Assembly: GCA_023269085.1 (NCBI GenBank)
Contig: JAHFML010000004.1
Span: 1-33,004 of the forward strand
Length of the DNA: 33,004 nt
Reading direction: 5' to 3'
Source of the DNA: a bacterium
Lineage (GTDB): Bacteria > Patescibacteriota > Minisyncoccia > Phycocordibacterales > Phycocordibacteraceae
Below the pieces are notes generated by a model that did no database searches, was not told the origin of the DNA, and saw nothing but the letters and a program-made list of their open reading frames with translations. Position 1 is the stretch's first letter. Each line of letters begins with the position of its first letter. The position numbers were made by a program, and so were the translations under genes. Positions 25,005 through 32,950 of this stretch are shown in pieces.

Positions 25005-26471
25005 ATGTCTTCCCTGTCCTGGCTCACCTCATTCACGAGCCGTACGAAAAAATCTCACGAGCGAACAACACCGATATTCTTCACCAACACGCTCTCGGGG
25101 AGAAAGGAGCTCTTTATCCCCCAGCGCCCTGGCCAAGCGCTTCTCTATTCTTGCGGCCCGACGGTCTATGGCGAACAACATCTCGGAAACATGCGCGCCA
25201 TGGTCTTCTCTGACACAATTGCCCGCGTCCTTCTTGCTGGTGGGTACCGCGTACGTCGTGTCATCAATATTACCGATGTCGGCCACCTCGTCGGTGATGG
25301 CGATGAGGGCGATGACAAGATGGCAGTGGGCGCAAAAAGAGAACGACTGTCTCCCGAAGAGATAGCTGACCGGTACACAACTATCTTCCTCTCCGATATT
25401 CAAAACCTCAATCTTCCTACCGAAGAAATCCTTTTTCCGCACGCGACCGATTATATAAAGGAGCAGATAGCTCTTGCGAAGACGCTTGAGGAGAAAGGCT
25501 TCGCGTACCAACTCGTCGACGGTCTCTATTTCGATACGGGAAAATTCCCCGGCTATGGAAAGCTTGGTGGCGTCGCTGAATCGCAACAAGAAGCGGGCGC
25601 ACGCATCGCAGTCGTTATTGGTAAACATGCACCCGCCGACTTCGTACTCTGGCGCTCGGCGAAGCCGGAAGATCTTCAACAGTGGGACAGTCCATGGGGG
25701 CGCGGCAATCCAGGCTGGCATATCGAGTGCTCGGCGATGTCGCGCGCACTCCTCGGCCAAGAGATCGATATTCATACCGGCGGCGAAGATCATATCGCCG
25801 TCCATCACAACAACGAGATTGCGCAATCTGAGGCGGCGAGCGGGCGAACCTTTGTGCGGTATTGGATGCACAACGCCTTCCTCAATATGGCGGGAGAGAA
25901 AATATCAAAATCGCTTGGCAACGTCGTTTGTCTAAGTGATGTGATGAAGAAAGGATACCATCCGCTCACCGTACGATACTTCTTTCTTCAAGCGCATTAT
26001 CGTACGCCGCTTTCATTTTCTTGGGACGCACTCGCAGCAGCCAGTAGCGCACTCGATCGGCTCTGGAAGCTCTGCGTCGAAATCGCATTGGAATCAAAAC
26101 GGGTGAGCCGGCCTTCGGAGGCTCTTGACCAGTTTCTCGTGACTATCCGCGACGACCTCGCGACGCCGCAGGCGCTCGGCATCCTCTGGGAGACGCTGAA
26201 GAGCGAAGACTACACCGAGGAGCAGAAATGGGGGCTCATCGAGGCCGCCGACGCGCACCTCGGCCTCAGCCTCATAAGCCCGCCCTCGCGTGGGAGCGTT
26301 GACCTGCGCGATGTCCCGAGCGATGTGCAAGAGCTCGTCGCGCGCCGCTCTGCGGCGCGCGCTTCTCACGACTTCGCCTCAGCCGACCACCTCCGCGCCG
26401 AGCTTGAAAAAGCTGGTTATCGTGTCGAAGACGGGCCTGGCGGTCCAGTATTGTCGCAAACGACTCATTAG
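25005..26471 (+). CDS. cysS: cysteinyl-tRNA synthetase
   Basis: YSCGPTVYGEQHLGNMRAMVFSDTIARVL, GWHIECSAMS, GGEDHIAVHHNNEIAQSEA, KISKSLGNVV. Confidence 0.95.
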   Translation: MSSLSWLTSFTSRTKKSHERTTPIFFTNTLSGRKELFIPQRPGQALLYSCGPTVYGEQHLGNMRAMVFSDTIARVLLAGGYRVRRVINITDVGHLVGDGDEGDDKMAVGAKRERLSPEEIADRYTTIFLSDIQNLNLPTEEILFPHATDYIKEQIALAKTLEEKGFAYQLVDGLYFDTGKFPGYGKLGGVAESQQEAGARIAVVIGKHAPADFVLWRSAKPEDLQQWDSPWGRGNPGWHIECSAMSRALLGQEIDIHTGGEDHIAVHHNNEIAQSEAASGRTFVRYWMHNAFLNMAGEKISKSLGNVVCLSDVMKKGYHPLTVRYFFLQAHYRTPLSFSWDALAAASSALDRLWKLCVEIALESKRVSRPSEALDQFLVTIRDDLATPQALGILWETLKSEDYTEEQKWGLIEAADAHLGLSLISPPSRGSVDLRDVPSDVQELVARRSAARASHDFASADHLRAELEKAGYRVEDGPGGPVLSQTTH

Positions 26472-26486
26472 CGATACAATAGGTGC

Positions 26487-27842
26487 ATGGCCGTTGATCG
26501 CATCCCTCCCCAATCACTCGAGTCTGAGCGCGCGCTCCTCGGGTCGCTCCTTTTGAAGCCCGACGCCATTCACGACGTCTCGGACCTCGTCCACCCTGAT
26601 TCCTTTTATGCCGAGAAGCATCGCATCGTCTTCGGCGCGATGCGCGAGCTCTCTGAACGCGGCGAACCGATCGACCAGCTCTCCCTCTCGGAGAGGCTCC
26701 AAGACCAGAGCCTCCTCGACCGCGCGGGCGGGCGTAGCTACCTCGCTGAGCTCATCGGCACCGCGCCCGCACCGGGCAACTTCGCCCATTATGCCGAGCT
26801 CGTCTCGCGCAAGTTCCTCATGCGTTCGCTCATCGACGCCTCCTATGCCATCACCGAGTCGGCCTATGACGACGCGCGCGAGACGATGGAGGTGCTCGAC
26901 GAAGCCGAGAAGCTCATCTACGCTATCGGCAACGCCTCGGCCGCGCACAAGTTCACCGCTATCGGCGACAAGGTGCATGAGGCGTGGGACCGACTCGAGG
27001 CCCTGAGCAAGCGCGAGGATGGCATCCGCGGCGTGCCCTCCGGCTTCCCTGCTCTCGACAATCTGCTCTCCGGCTTCCACCCCTCCGACCTCGTGATCCT
27101 CGCGGCGCGACCCTCGATGGGTAAAACTTCGCTCGCACTCGACATCGCACGCAATGCCGCCGTGCGCCACAATGTCCCCGTCGGCATCTTCTCGCTCGAG
27201 ATGAGCTCTGAGCAATTGATCGACCGCATGCTCGCGGCCGAATCGTTCGTCAACTCGTGGAAGCTCCGCACCGGCCAAGTGAAAGAGGAAGAAGATTTCG
27301 CCCGCATTCGCGACGCGCTCGAGACCCTCTCAAAAGCGCCAATCTACATCGACGACAAGCCGGGTAACAACATCCTCGCGATGCGCGCGGTCGCGCGGCG
27401 GCTGAAACGCGAGCGCGGCATCGGCCTCATCGTCGTCGACTATCTCCAGCTCATGAGCCCGACCTCGACCAAGGCCTCTGACTCGCTCGTCCAACAGACC
27501 ACCGAGATCTCGCGCTCGCTCAAGGGGCTCGCGCGCGAGCTCGAGGTGCCGGTCATCGCACTCTCCCAGCTCTCTCGCGCGGTCGAACAGCGCGGCGGCC
27601 GCCCGCGCCTCTCCGACCTGCGCGACTCGGGCTCTATCGAGCAAGACGCCGACGTCGTGATGTTTATCCATCGCGAGGACAAGCGTAACCCCGAGAGCGA
27701 TCGCCCCAACATCGCCGAGATCCTTATCGAGAAGCACCGCAACGGCCCGACCGGCTCGGCCGAGCTCTACTTCGACGAAAAGCGCGCGAGCTTCTTGCCC
27801 GTCGACACCGCCGGCTACGGCGCCCTCGCTGAAGAATTCTAA
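26487..27842 (+). CDS. dnaB: replicative DNA helicase
   Basis: PPQSLESERALLGSLL; Walker A AARPSMGKTSLAL; VVDYLQLM; TACAAT 6 nt before ATG. Confidence 0.96.
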   Translation: MAVDRIPPQSLESERALLGSLLLKPDAIHDVSDLVHPDSFYAEKHRIVFGAMRELSERGEPIDQLSLSERLQDQSLLDRAGGRSYLAELIGTAPAPGNFAHYAELVSRKFLMRSLIDASYAITESAYDDARETMEVLDEAEKLIYAIGNASAAHKFTAIGDKVHEAWDRLEALSKREDGIRGVPSGFPALDNLLSGFHPSDLVILAARPSMGKTSLALDIARNAAVRHNVPVGIFSLEMSSEQLIDRMLAAESFVNSWKLRTGQVKEEEDFARIRDALETLSKAPIYIDDKPGNNILAMRAVARRLKRERGIGLIVVDYLQLMSPTSTKASDSLVQQTTEISRSLKGLARELEVPVIALSQLSRAVEQRGGRPRLSDLRDSGSIEQDADVVMFIHREDKRNPESDRPNIAEILIEKHRNGPTGSAELYFDEKRASFLPVDTAGYGALAEEF

Positions 27843-27844
27843 CG

Positions 27845-28450
27845 ATGGACCACATCGACGAACTCGCGCGTGCGCTCGCACACCTACCCGGCATAGGCCC
27901 GAGACAGGGCAAACGCTTCGTCTACCATCTGCTCGCCGCGCCAGCCGTAGAGCGCACGAAGCTGGCCGAGCTTATCACTGGTCTCGGAGAGAAAGTGCGT
28001 CAGTGTCCGGACTGTTTGCGTTTTTATACCGAGACTTCGGCACACCGGGCCTGCCGCTATTGTTCTGATACGACGCGCGACGCGACACTCCTCATGCTCG
28101 TCGAGAAGGACCAAGACCTCGCCGCAATCGAGCGCGCGGGCACCTACCGCGGCCGCTACTTCGTCCTCGGCGGCACGCTCACGCTCTCGGGCAAGGGGGC
28201 TATCCGCGAACGCGAGCTCGCCGCGACTATCGAGAAGCGGCTCGCCGACGATCTGCGCGAAGTAGTCCTCGCGCTTGGTGCGACGAGCGAGGGCGAGCAC
28301 ACTGCCGACCACGTGCGCGGCCTCCTCGCCCCGTATCGCGCCCGCATCACCATCTCTGCTCTTGGCCGCGGCCTCGCGACCGGCAGCGAGCTTGAATACT
28401 CTGACGCCGAGACCCTCCGTGCCGCGCTTAGCAATCGCAAGGAAGCGTAG
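27845..28450 (+). CDS. recR: recombination protein RecR
   Basis: LPGIGPRQGKRFVYHLL; zinc finger CPDCLRFYTETSAHRACRYC; Toprim region. Confidence 0.95.
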   Translation: MDHIDELARALAHLPGIGPRQGKRFVYHLLAAPAVERTKLAELITGLGEKVRQCPDCLRFYTETSAHRACRYCSDTTRDATLLMLVEKDQDLAAIERAGTYRGRYFVLGGTLTLSGKGAIRERELAATIEKRLADDLREVVLALGATSEGEHTADHVRGLLAPYRARITISALGRGLATGSELEYSDAETLRAALSNRKEA

Positions 28451-28456
28451 TTGTAT

Positions 28457-28483
28457 GAAAAAAGGCCCCGGGAGGGGCCTTTG
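28457..28483 (-). terminator. intrinsic terminator of minus-strand gene 28497-28781
   Basis: On minus: AAGGCCCC-TCCC-GGGGCCTT followed by TTTTC. Confidence 0.8.
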
Positions 28484-28496
28484 GGTCGAACGGGAT

Positions 28497-28781
28497 TCAG
28501 ACGGAACACGCTCGAAGTTGAAGCAAACACCGCGTCTGTCCAATCTTCAGGACAAGTCCCTCGGCTGTTCCCGGCTTGATCACGAACGAATTCGGGCCAT
28601 TTAGCCGCGGATCGCCTTCCCGATAAAGTTCGATGAGCTGAACTACCACGCCACATCCAGAAACATCAACTTCGCTTTCTGAATGCGGCAAGATTACCGG
28701 AAATTCTTTCCGACCCGAACTTCTGTCCACCGCCGGCTTGATCTTCCAAACCGTATGATTGGTAACAATTATTATTGCCAC
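28497..28781 (-). CDS. hypothetical protein (94 aa)
   Basis: GTG start after SD AGGAG on minus within ORF 28497-28808; own promoter and terminator. Confidence 0.65.
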   Translation of the reverse strand: MAIIIVTNHTVWKIKPAVDRSSGRKEFPVILPHSESEVDVSGCGVVVQLIELYREGDPRLNGPNSFVIKPGTAEGLVLKIGQTRCLLQLRACSV

Positions 28782-28842
28782 TTCTTTCTCCTCTTGTGCG
28801 GGGTACAAACAACAACGGCACCGACCATTCGGTACTGTTGTC

Positions 28843-28871
28843 AGACTAACATGCTATGAGAATACCGTCAA
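28843..28871 (-). promoter_or_regulatory. promoter of minus-strand gene 28497-28781
   Basis: On minus: TTGACG-N17-TAGTCT. Confidence 0.6.
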
Positions 28872-30230
28872 CTAGCCCTGCACGAAGGTGAGCGCGATGC
28901 CCTTGTTGCTCGCGCGGCCGGTGCGGCCGATGCGATGCACATAATCTTCATAGGTGCTTGGCAGATCATAATTGATGACGTGCGAGACGGCGGGGATATC
29001 GAGCCCGCGCGCCGCGACATCGGTCGCGACGAGCACGCTCACCTTGCCGGTCTTGAAGGCGTCGAGGGCGCGCATGCGCGCCGGGTGCGTCTTGTTGCCG
29101 TGGATGCTCTCTGAATGGATATGGAGCCGCGAGAGCGCCTTGGCGAGCTTCTCGACGCCGAACTTGGTGCGCCCGAAGACGAGCACGCGAGTGAAGTCGC
29201 GCCCCTTCAAGAGGTCGGCGAGCACGTCGAACTTGTCGACGCCGCGCGGGACACGCACGACATCCTGTTCGACATTCTTCGAAGTGTCGCGCGTCTTCAC
29301 TGAAATGATGACCGGGCTTGAGAGGAAGTCGCCGATGAGCTTCTCTATTTCTTTGCCCATCGTCGCCGAGAAGAAGAGCGTATGACGCTCCTTGCGCATC
29401 TTGGCGAGGATAAGGCGCATGTCGTCGATGAAGCCCATGTCGAGCATCCGATCGGCCTCGTCGAGCACGACCGTGCCGAAGCCCGTGAGGTCGAGCGCGC
29501 GTCGCTCCATGAGATCCTTCAAGCGGCCCGGGGTGCCAATGACGAAGGCTGGCTCATGGCGAAGCGATGAAATCTGCGGGGCGATATTCGCACCACCGAC
29601 CGCGACCATACCGCGGAAGCCGAGACCCTTGGCGAAGCCCGCAAGCTCCTTCTCTATCTGCACCGCGAGCTCTCGGGTCGGCGCCATGATGAGGATGCGC
29701 TCGCCCTTCTGCTTCATCACTTTGTCGATGAGTGGGATGAGGAAGGCCGCCGTCTTGCCGGTACCCGTCTCCGCGAGGCCGACGACGTCTTGGCCGAGGA
29801 GCGCGTGCGGGATAGCTTTGTCTTGAATAGGTGTCGGGAGCTCGTAGCCGTGCGCGAGGATGTTCTCCTTCAAGTGCGCATTGATATCGAAGTCCGCGAA
29901 CTTGTGCTCGGGGACGAAAACCGGCTCTTCGGTCGTAACGACCGTCTTGTTGGTAAACTTCGCGATCTCGGCCTCAGTCTCGCCGAAGGAGCCCATACCG
30001 CGCTTCGCGGGTCGGCGAGCGCCGAAGCTCGGCCTATCGCCGCCCGAGTACGGGCGGCGGCTGTACGAGCCGCTATGGCTCGATGACTGATATGATCCAC
30101 GACCCTCGCTCGAGCGCGACGGGCGCGCTGAATACGAACGCTCGCCGCGCGGCGCGCTCTCGTGCGGTGAACTGTGTGAATGCCCCGACGCAGCGCCGGC
30201 GGCCTGATGATTCCATCTCCCTATTTGCAT
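28872..30230 (-). CDS. DEAD-box RNA helicase with N-terminal Arg/Ser/Gly-rich extension
   Basis: AETGTGKTAAFLIPL, PTRELAVQ, VLDEADRMLDMGF, FSATM, HRIGRTGRA. Confidence 0.95.
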   Translation of the reverse strand: MQIGRWNHQAAGAASGHSHSSPHESAPRGERSYSARPSRSSEGRGSYQSSSHSGSYSRRPYSGGDRPSFGARRPAKRGMGSFGETEAEIAKFTNKTVVTTEEPVFVPEHKFADFDINAHLKENILAHGYELPTPIQDKAIPHALLGQDVVGLAETGTGKTAAFLIPLIDKVMKQKGERILIMAPTRELAVQIEKELAGFAKGLGFRGMVAVGGANIAPQISSLRHEPAFVIGTPGRLKDLMERRALDLTGFGTVVLDEADRMLDMGFIDDMRLILAKMRKERHTLFFSATMGKEIEKLIGDFLSSPVIISVKTRDTSKNVEQDVVRVPRGVDKFDVLADLLKGRDFTRVLVFGRTKFGVEKLAKALSRLHIHSESIHGNKTHPARMRALDAFKTGKVSVLVATDVAARGLDIPAVSHVINYDLPSTYEDYVHRIGRTGRASNKGIALTFVQG

Positions 30231-30299
30231 GTAGATATAGCTAGGCTAAATAAAAGCTTGAAGTCTGCTCCCGAATATGAAAAGCGTTGGTGAGACGAT

Positions 30300-30617
30300 C
30301 TATGCGATCGAATCGATAGAGACCTTGACGAGCGGCTGACGATGGCCGTTGCGCTTGAAATAGCGACTCTTCGGCTTGTACTTCACCACCTCGACTTTCG
30401 GCGCCTTCCCGACGAGAACAACAGTGCCCTTGACCTCGGCACCCTTGATGAGGGGCGCCCCGATGGTCGTGTCCGAGCCGTTGTCGACGAGGAGCACCTC
30501 GTCGAAGACAACCGAGTCGCCTTCTTTGACCTCTGCGGGGAGCTTCTCAATCGAAATAGTGTCGCCCTTAGAGACGACATACTGCTTCCCGCCCGTCTTG
30601 ATTACGGCCACTTCCAT
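30300..30617 (-). CDS. rplU: 50S ribosomal protein L21
   Basis: AVIKTGGKQYVVSKGDTISIEKL ... KYKPKSRYFKRNGHRQPLVKVSID. Confidence 0.95.
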   Translation of the reverse strand: MEVAVIKTGGKQYVVSKGDTISIEKLPAEVKEGDSVVFDEVLLVDNGSDTTIGAPLIKGAEVKGTVVLVGKAPKVEVVKYKPKSRYFKRNGHRQPLVKVSIDSIA

Positions 30618-30649
30618 AGTCTCCCCAATCTAGCACACGGCTTGGCGAA

Positions 30650-30680
30650 AAGCAAACGGCCCGCCAAAGCGGACCGTTGT
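30650..30680 (-). terminator. putative terminator of minus-strand gene 30694-30891
   Basis: On minus: AACGGTCCGC-TTTG-GCGGGCCGTT followed by TGCTTTT (one mismatch). Confidence 0.65.
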
Positions 30681-30693
30681 GAGGTGGATATCG

Positions 30694-30891
30694 CTACTCC
30701 TCGGCGAGAATACCGATCAAATCGATGATTCCACGACGTTCCTCTTTTGTCATTATTCTTTTTTCACTTTCACCATCCGGGATGATATACGTCCCGATTT
30801 GATATGCCGAACCAAAGGCGACATTCCTCACAGCATCCACTACCGAGACGAACTCCACACCCTTTGATGACACTACCTCGACCTTTCTCAT
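30694..30891 (-). CDS. small hypothetical protein (65 aa)
   Basis: SD GAGGAG upstream of ATG on minus; own terminator. Confidence 0.6.
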   Translation of the reverse strand: MRKVEVVSSKGVEFVSVVDAVRNVAFGSAYQIGTYIIPDGESEKRIMTKEERRGIIDLIGILAEE

Positions 30892-30923
30892 TTCCTGCTC
30901 CTCAAAATAGCCTGAAAGAAAGA

Positions 30924-31244
30924 CTAGACTTCAATAGCTGGTTTGTCAAGAAGCTCTGGCTCGATGCCGATCTTGGCGTCGGCGATGCGATAGACATGTT
31001 GTATCCAAATTTTTTTGAGTTGAGGAATAGAAAAAGTGGAAAGAACATATCCGGCTACGGGAACAACCGCTTTCAAGAAGATATTGCTCTCATGAATGAG
31101 ATACAGCCAGACGGCCGCGACAAGATAGGTAACGAACGCTATAAACGTCCGACGAGTCAGGCTCGTCTCCCATGCCTTGTCCGTCTCCACGCGTGCGTTA
31201 CGTTTTTTTAGTTTTTGGATTTCTAACTCAACAGTGTCATTCAT
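30924..31244 (-). CDS. small two-TM membrane protein
   Basis: MNDTVELEIQKLKKRNARVETDKAWETSLTRRTFIAFVTYLVAAVWLYL...; TACCAT 7 nt before ATG on minus. Confidence 0.8.
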   Translation of the reverse strand: MNDTVELEIQKLKKRNARVETDKAWETSLTRRTFIAFVTYLVAAVWLYLIHESNIFLKAVVPVAGYVLSTFSIPQLKKIWIQHVYRIADAKIGIEPELLDKPAIEV

Positions 31245-31268
31245 TGACTCAATGGTATCACAAAGCAA

Positions 31269-31318
31269 AAGTCCCGACCGCAGATCGGCACTCTTGCCAA
31301 TCACCACGGTCAGGACTT
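31269..31318 (-). terminator. putative terminator of minus-strand gene 31310-31495
   Basis: On minus: AAGTCCTGACCG ... CGGTCGGGACTT followed by TTGC; 26-nt loop, one mismatch. Confidence 0.5.
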
Positions 31319-31495
31319 GTCTTCTTGCCGCAGAGCGAACAAGATGACGACGAACGTAAGGAGCATCGTCTCGCCTCCCTCGCGAATCAGTTCCGCCTGC
31401 GTCGGCACTCCGTGTACAAAAGTGAAGACGAGGAACGTAATCGCCGTGCCCACCGCGGCAAGAATCAGCGCTTTCAAAACAGTCTTTCTGTTCAT
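31310..31495 (-). CDS. small two-TM protein (DUF2061-like appearance)
   Basis: MNRKTVLKALILAAVGTAITFLVFTFVHG...; SD AAGGAG on minus. Confidence 0.6.
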   Translation of the reverse strand: MNRKTVLKALILAAVGTAITFLVFTFVHGVPTQAELIREGGETMLLTFVVILFALRQEDKS

Positions 31496-31539
31496 ATCTT
31501 TCTCCTTGAGAAATCAATCGGGTTTGTACAGCCGATGCT

Positions 31540-31567
31540 ATCCTAGCACGCAAAGATGAGACGTCAA
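31540..31567 (-). promoter_or_regulatory. promoter of minus-strand gene 31310-31495
   Basis: On minus: TTGACG-N16-TAGGAT with extended TGC. Confidence 0.6.
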
Positions 31568-31589
31568 ATTTCGGCCCGGCGAAACAAAC

Positions 31590-31847
31590 TTACCGATACG
31601 CGTCCCTACGGTGTTTGATGCGATAAACCTGCACAAGGTTCACTTCGAAAGTGAACAGGATTCTATAATCGCCAACTCGCATACGATATCCTGGGAACGG
31701 CGTCGCTAATTTCGTCGCATGGAATTCTTGCGCGAGAGGATCTGTCGCGAAGCCCCCATCAAAAATATCTTTGACTCGTTCACGGACTTCAGTCGGCAAC
31801 TTCTTGTAATCGCGCTCTGCGGAGGGAGTAAATGAGATGCTCGCCAT
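31590..31847 (-). CDS. RelE/ParE-superfamily toxin
   Basis: KLPTEVRERVKDIF...FPGYRMRVGDYRILFTFEVNLVQVYRIKHRRDAYR. Confidence 0.9.
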   Translation of the reverse strand: MASISFTPSAERDYKKLPTEVRERVKDIFDGGFATDPLAQEFHATKLATPFPGYRMRVGDYRILFTFEVNLVQVYRIKHRRDAYR

Positions 31848-31859
31848 ACCGAACGATGA

Positions 31860-32126
31860 CTACATGCGTACTTCTGCCCAAGGAATAAACTTCTTCCCTT
31901 TGTTCTTCTCAACGAGGCTCGCGAGCTCGCGAGCATCTTCTTCGTCCTCCCACACTTCAACAAGCTTATTGTACGCATTCGCCGAGAGCACGACGAAGCT
32001 ATCGCCGCCCTTCTTGTCAGCAATGACGATTGGGCTCTTCTTCGCCTTAGCGAGATTGTCGGCGAGCGAAGCGCGAAAGTCGCTCACGCCCAGCGTCATA
32101 GGCACCTTGGTAAACATCGTAGTCAT
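31860..32126 (-). CDS. Phd/YefM-family antitoxin
   Basis: VSDFRASLADNLAKAKKSPIVIADKKGGDSFVVLSANAYNKL; adjacent to the toxin; TACAAT 6 nt before ATG on minus. Confidence 0.85.
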   Translation of the reverse strand: MTTMFTKVPMTLGVSDFRASLADNLAKAKKSPIVIADKKGGDSFVVLSANAYNKLVEVWEDEEDARELASLVEKNKGKKFIPWAEVRM

Positions 32127-32192
32127 AACCCTATTGTACACGTGTGCGTACATATTGCAATCACTAGTTTGCCTATATGTTATACTGCCCTT

Positions 32193-32381
32193 ATGACCAC
32201 AGCTGAAAAAGATCGCCAGCTAGATGCTCGCATCGAGCAGAAGATTCTCGAGTTTTTCGGCGACCCTGACGCTGGGCTTGAACTCCGCCCGAGCCACCTC
32301 CGCGAGCTCAAAAAGCGCATGGCGCAGAAGCAGAAGCTCACTCCCCTTTCAGTCGTAGCGAGGAAATATGGTGTCCGTTAA
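32193..32381 (+). CDS. putative antitoxin (62 aa)
   Basis: ATG inside ORF 32142-32381; TATACT 6 nt upstream; overlaps a RelE-like toxin by 14 nt. Confidence 0.75.
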   Translation: MTTAEKDRQLDARIEQKILEFFGDPDAGLELRPSHLRELKKRMAQKQKLTPLSVVARKYGVR

Positions 32382-32619
32382 ACTGAGCGATAGCGCCCTC
32401 CATGATTTTGAACGCATCGACCCGACAATCACAAAGCGCATTATCGCTAAACTGATGTGGCTGGAAGCAAACTTCACGAATGTGACGCTCGAACCACTTC
32501 ACTATAATCTCAAGGGTTTGTACAAGATGCGCGTTGGTGATTACCGAATCGAGTATTCTGTGCAGGACAACATCATCCTGATTCAAGCCATCGGCCACCG
32601 GCGAGATATTTATCGATAA
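32368..32619 (+). CDS. RelE/ParE-superfamily toxin
   Basis: LHDFERIDPTITKRIIAKL...GLYKMRVGDYRIEYSVQDNIILIQAIGHRRDIYR. Confidence 0.9.
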   Translation: MVSVKLSDSALHDFERIDPTITKRIIAKLMWLEANFTNVTLEPLHYNLKGLYKMRVGDYRIEYSVQDNIILIQAIGHRRDIYR

Positions 32620-32633
32620 CGAAATGCCAGACC

Positions 32634-32658
32634 ATGTGCAACACCAAGTGTTGCACAT
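32634..32658. repeat. perfect palindrome downstream of toxin
   Basis: ATGTGCAACAC-CAA-GTGTTGCACAT, 11-bp stem, 3-nt loop, no T-run. Confidence 0.88.
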
Positions 32659-32673
32659 TGCGTCTTAAAGCAC

Positions 32674-32713
32674 TACATAGGACTACCCTATGTAACCCTA
32701 CCCTATGTAACCT
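32674..32713. repeat. inverted plus 15-bp direct repeat cluster
   Basis: TACATAGG-actac-CCTATGTA, then a second CCTATGTA 15 bp on (taccctatgtaacc[c/t] x2). Confidence 0.8.
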
Positions 32714-32916
32714 AGTCTACTCCGCAACCGATTAACAATCCATTGCGTATCTCACGCAGTGAGTTTTCAGAAAATAGTGTCGGCCATCGGCGAGCCAAAT
32801 GTTCCATTCTCTCCCTCGCCCTTCGTTCATCAGGGTGCTCCATAGAATTTTATTTCTTCTTTTTCTCCTTCTTTTCTTCTTTCGAGTTAAGTGATATTCC
32901 GTGTGCACACTTCAAT

Positions 32917-32950
32917 ACAGAAAACGCCGCATCTGCGGCGTTTTCTGTTT
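32917..32950. terminator. bidirectional terminator hairpin
   Basis: ACAGAAAACGCCGC-ATCT-GCGGCGTTTTCTGT perfect 14-bp stem. Confidence 0.85.

Noticed and set aside
31638-31656. GTTCACTT-CGA-AAGTGAAC palindrome in the RelE-like toxin
   Set aside because: The encoded FTFEVN segment fits the normal toxin strand with no apparent insertion; probably chance, though its CGA loop matches the tyrS palindrome.
32712-32843. 43-aa minus-strand ORF MEHPDERRARERMEHLARRWPTLFSENSLREIRNGLLIGCGVD
   Set aside because: SD-like AAGGAG is too far from the ATG and there is no recognisable family; left unassigned.
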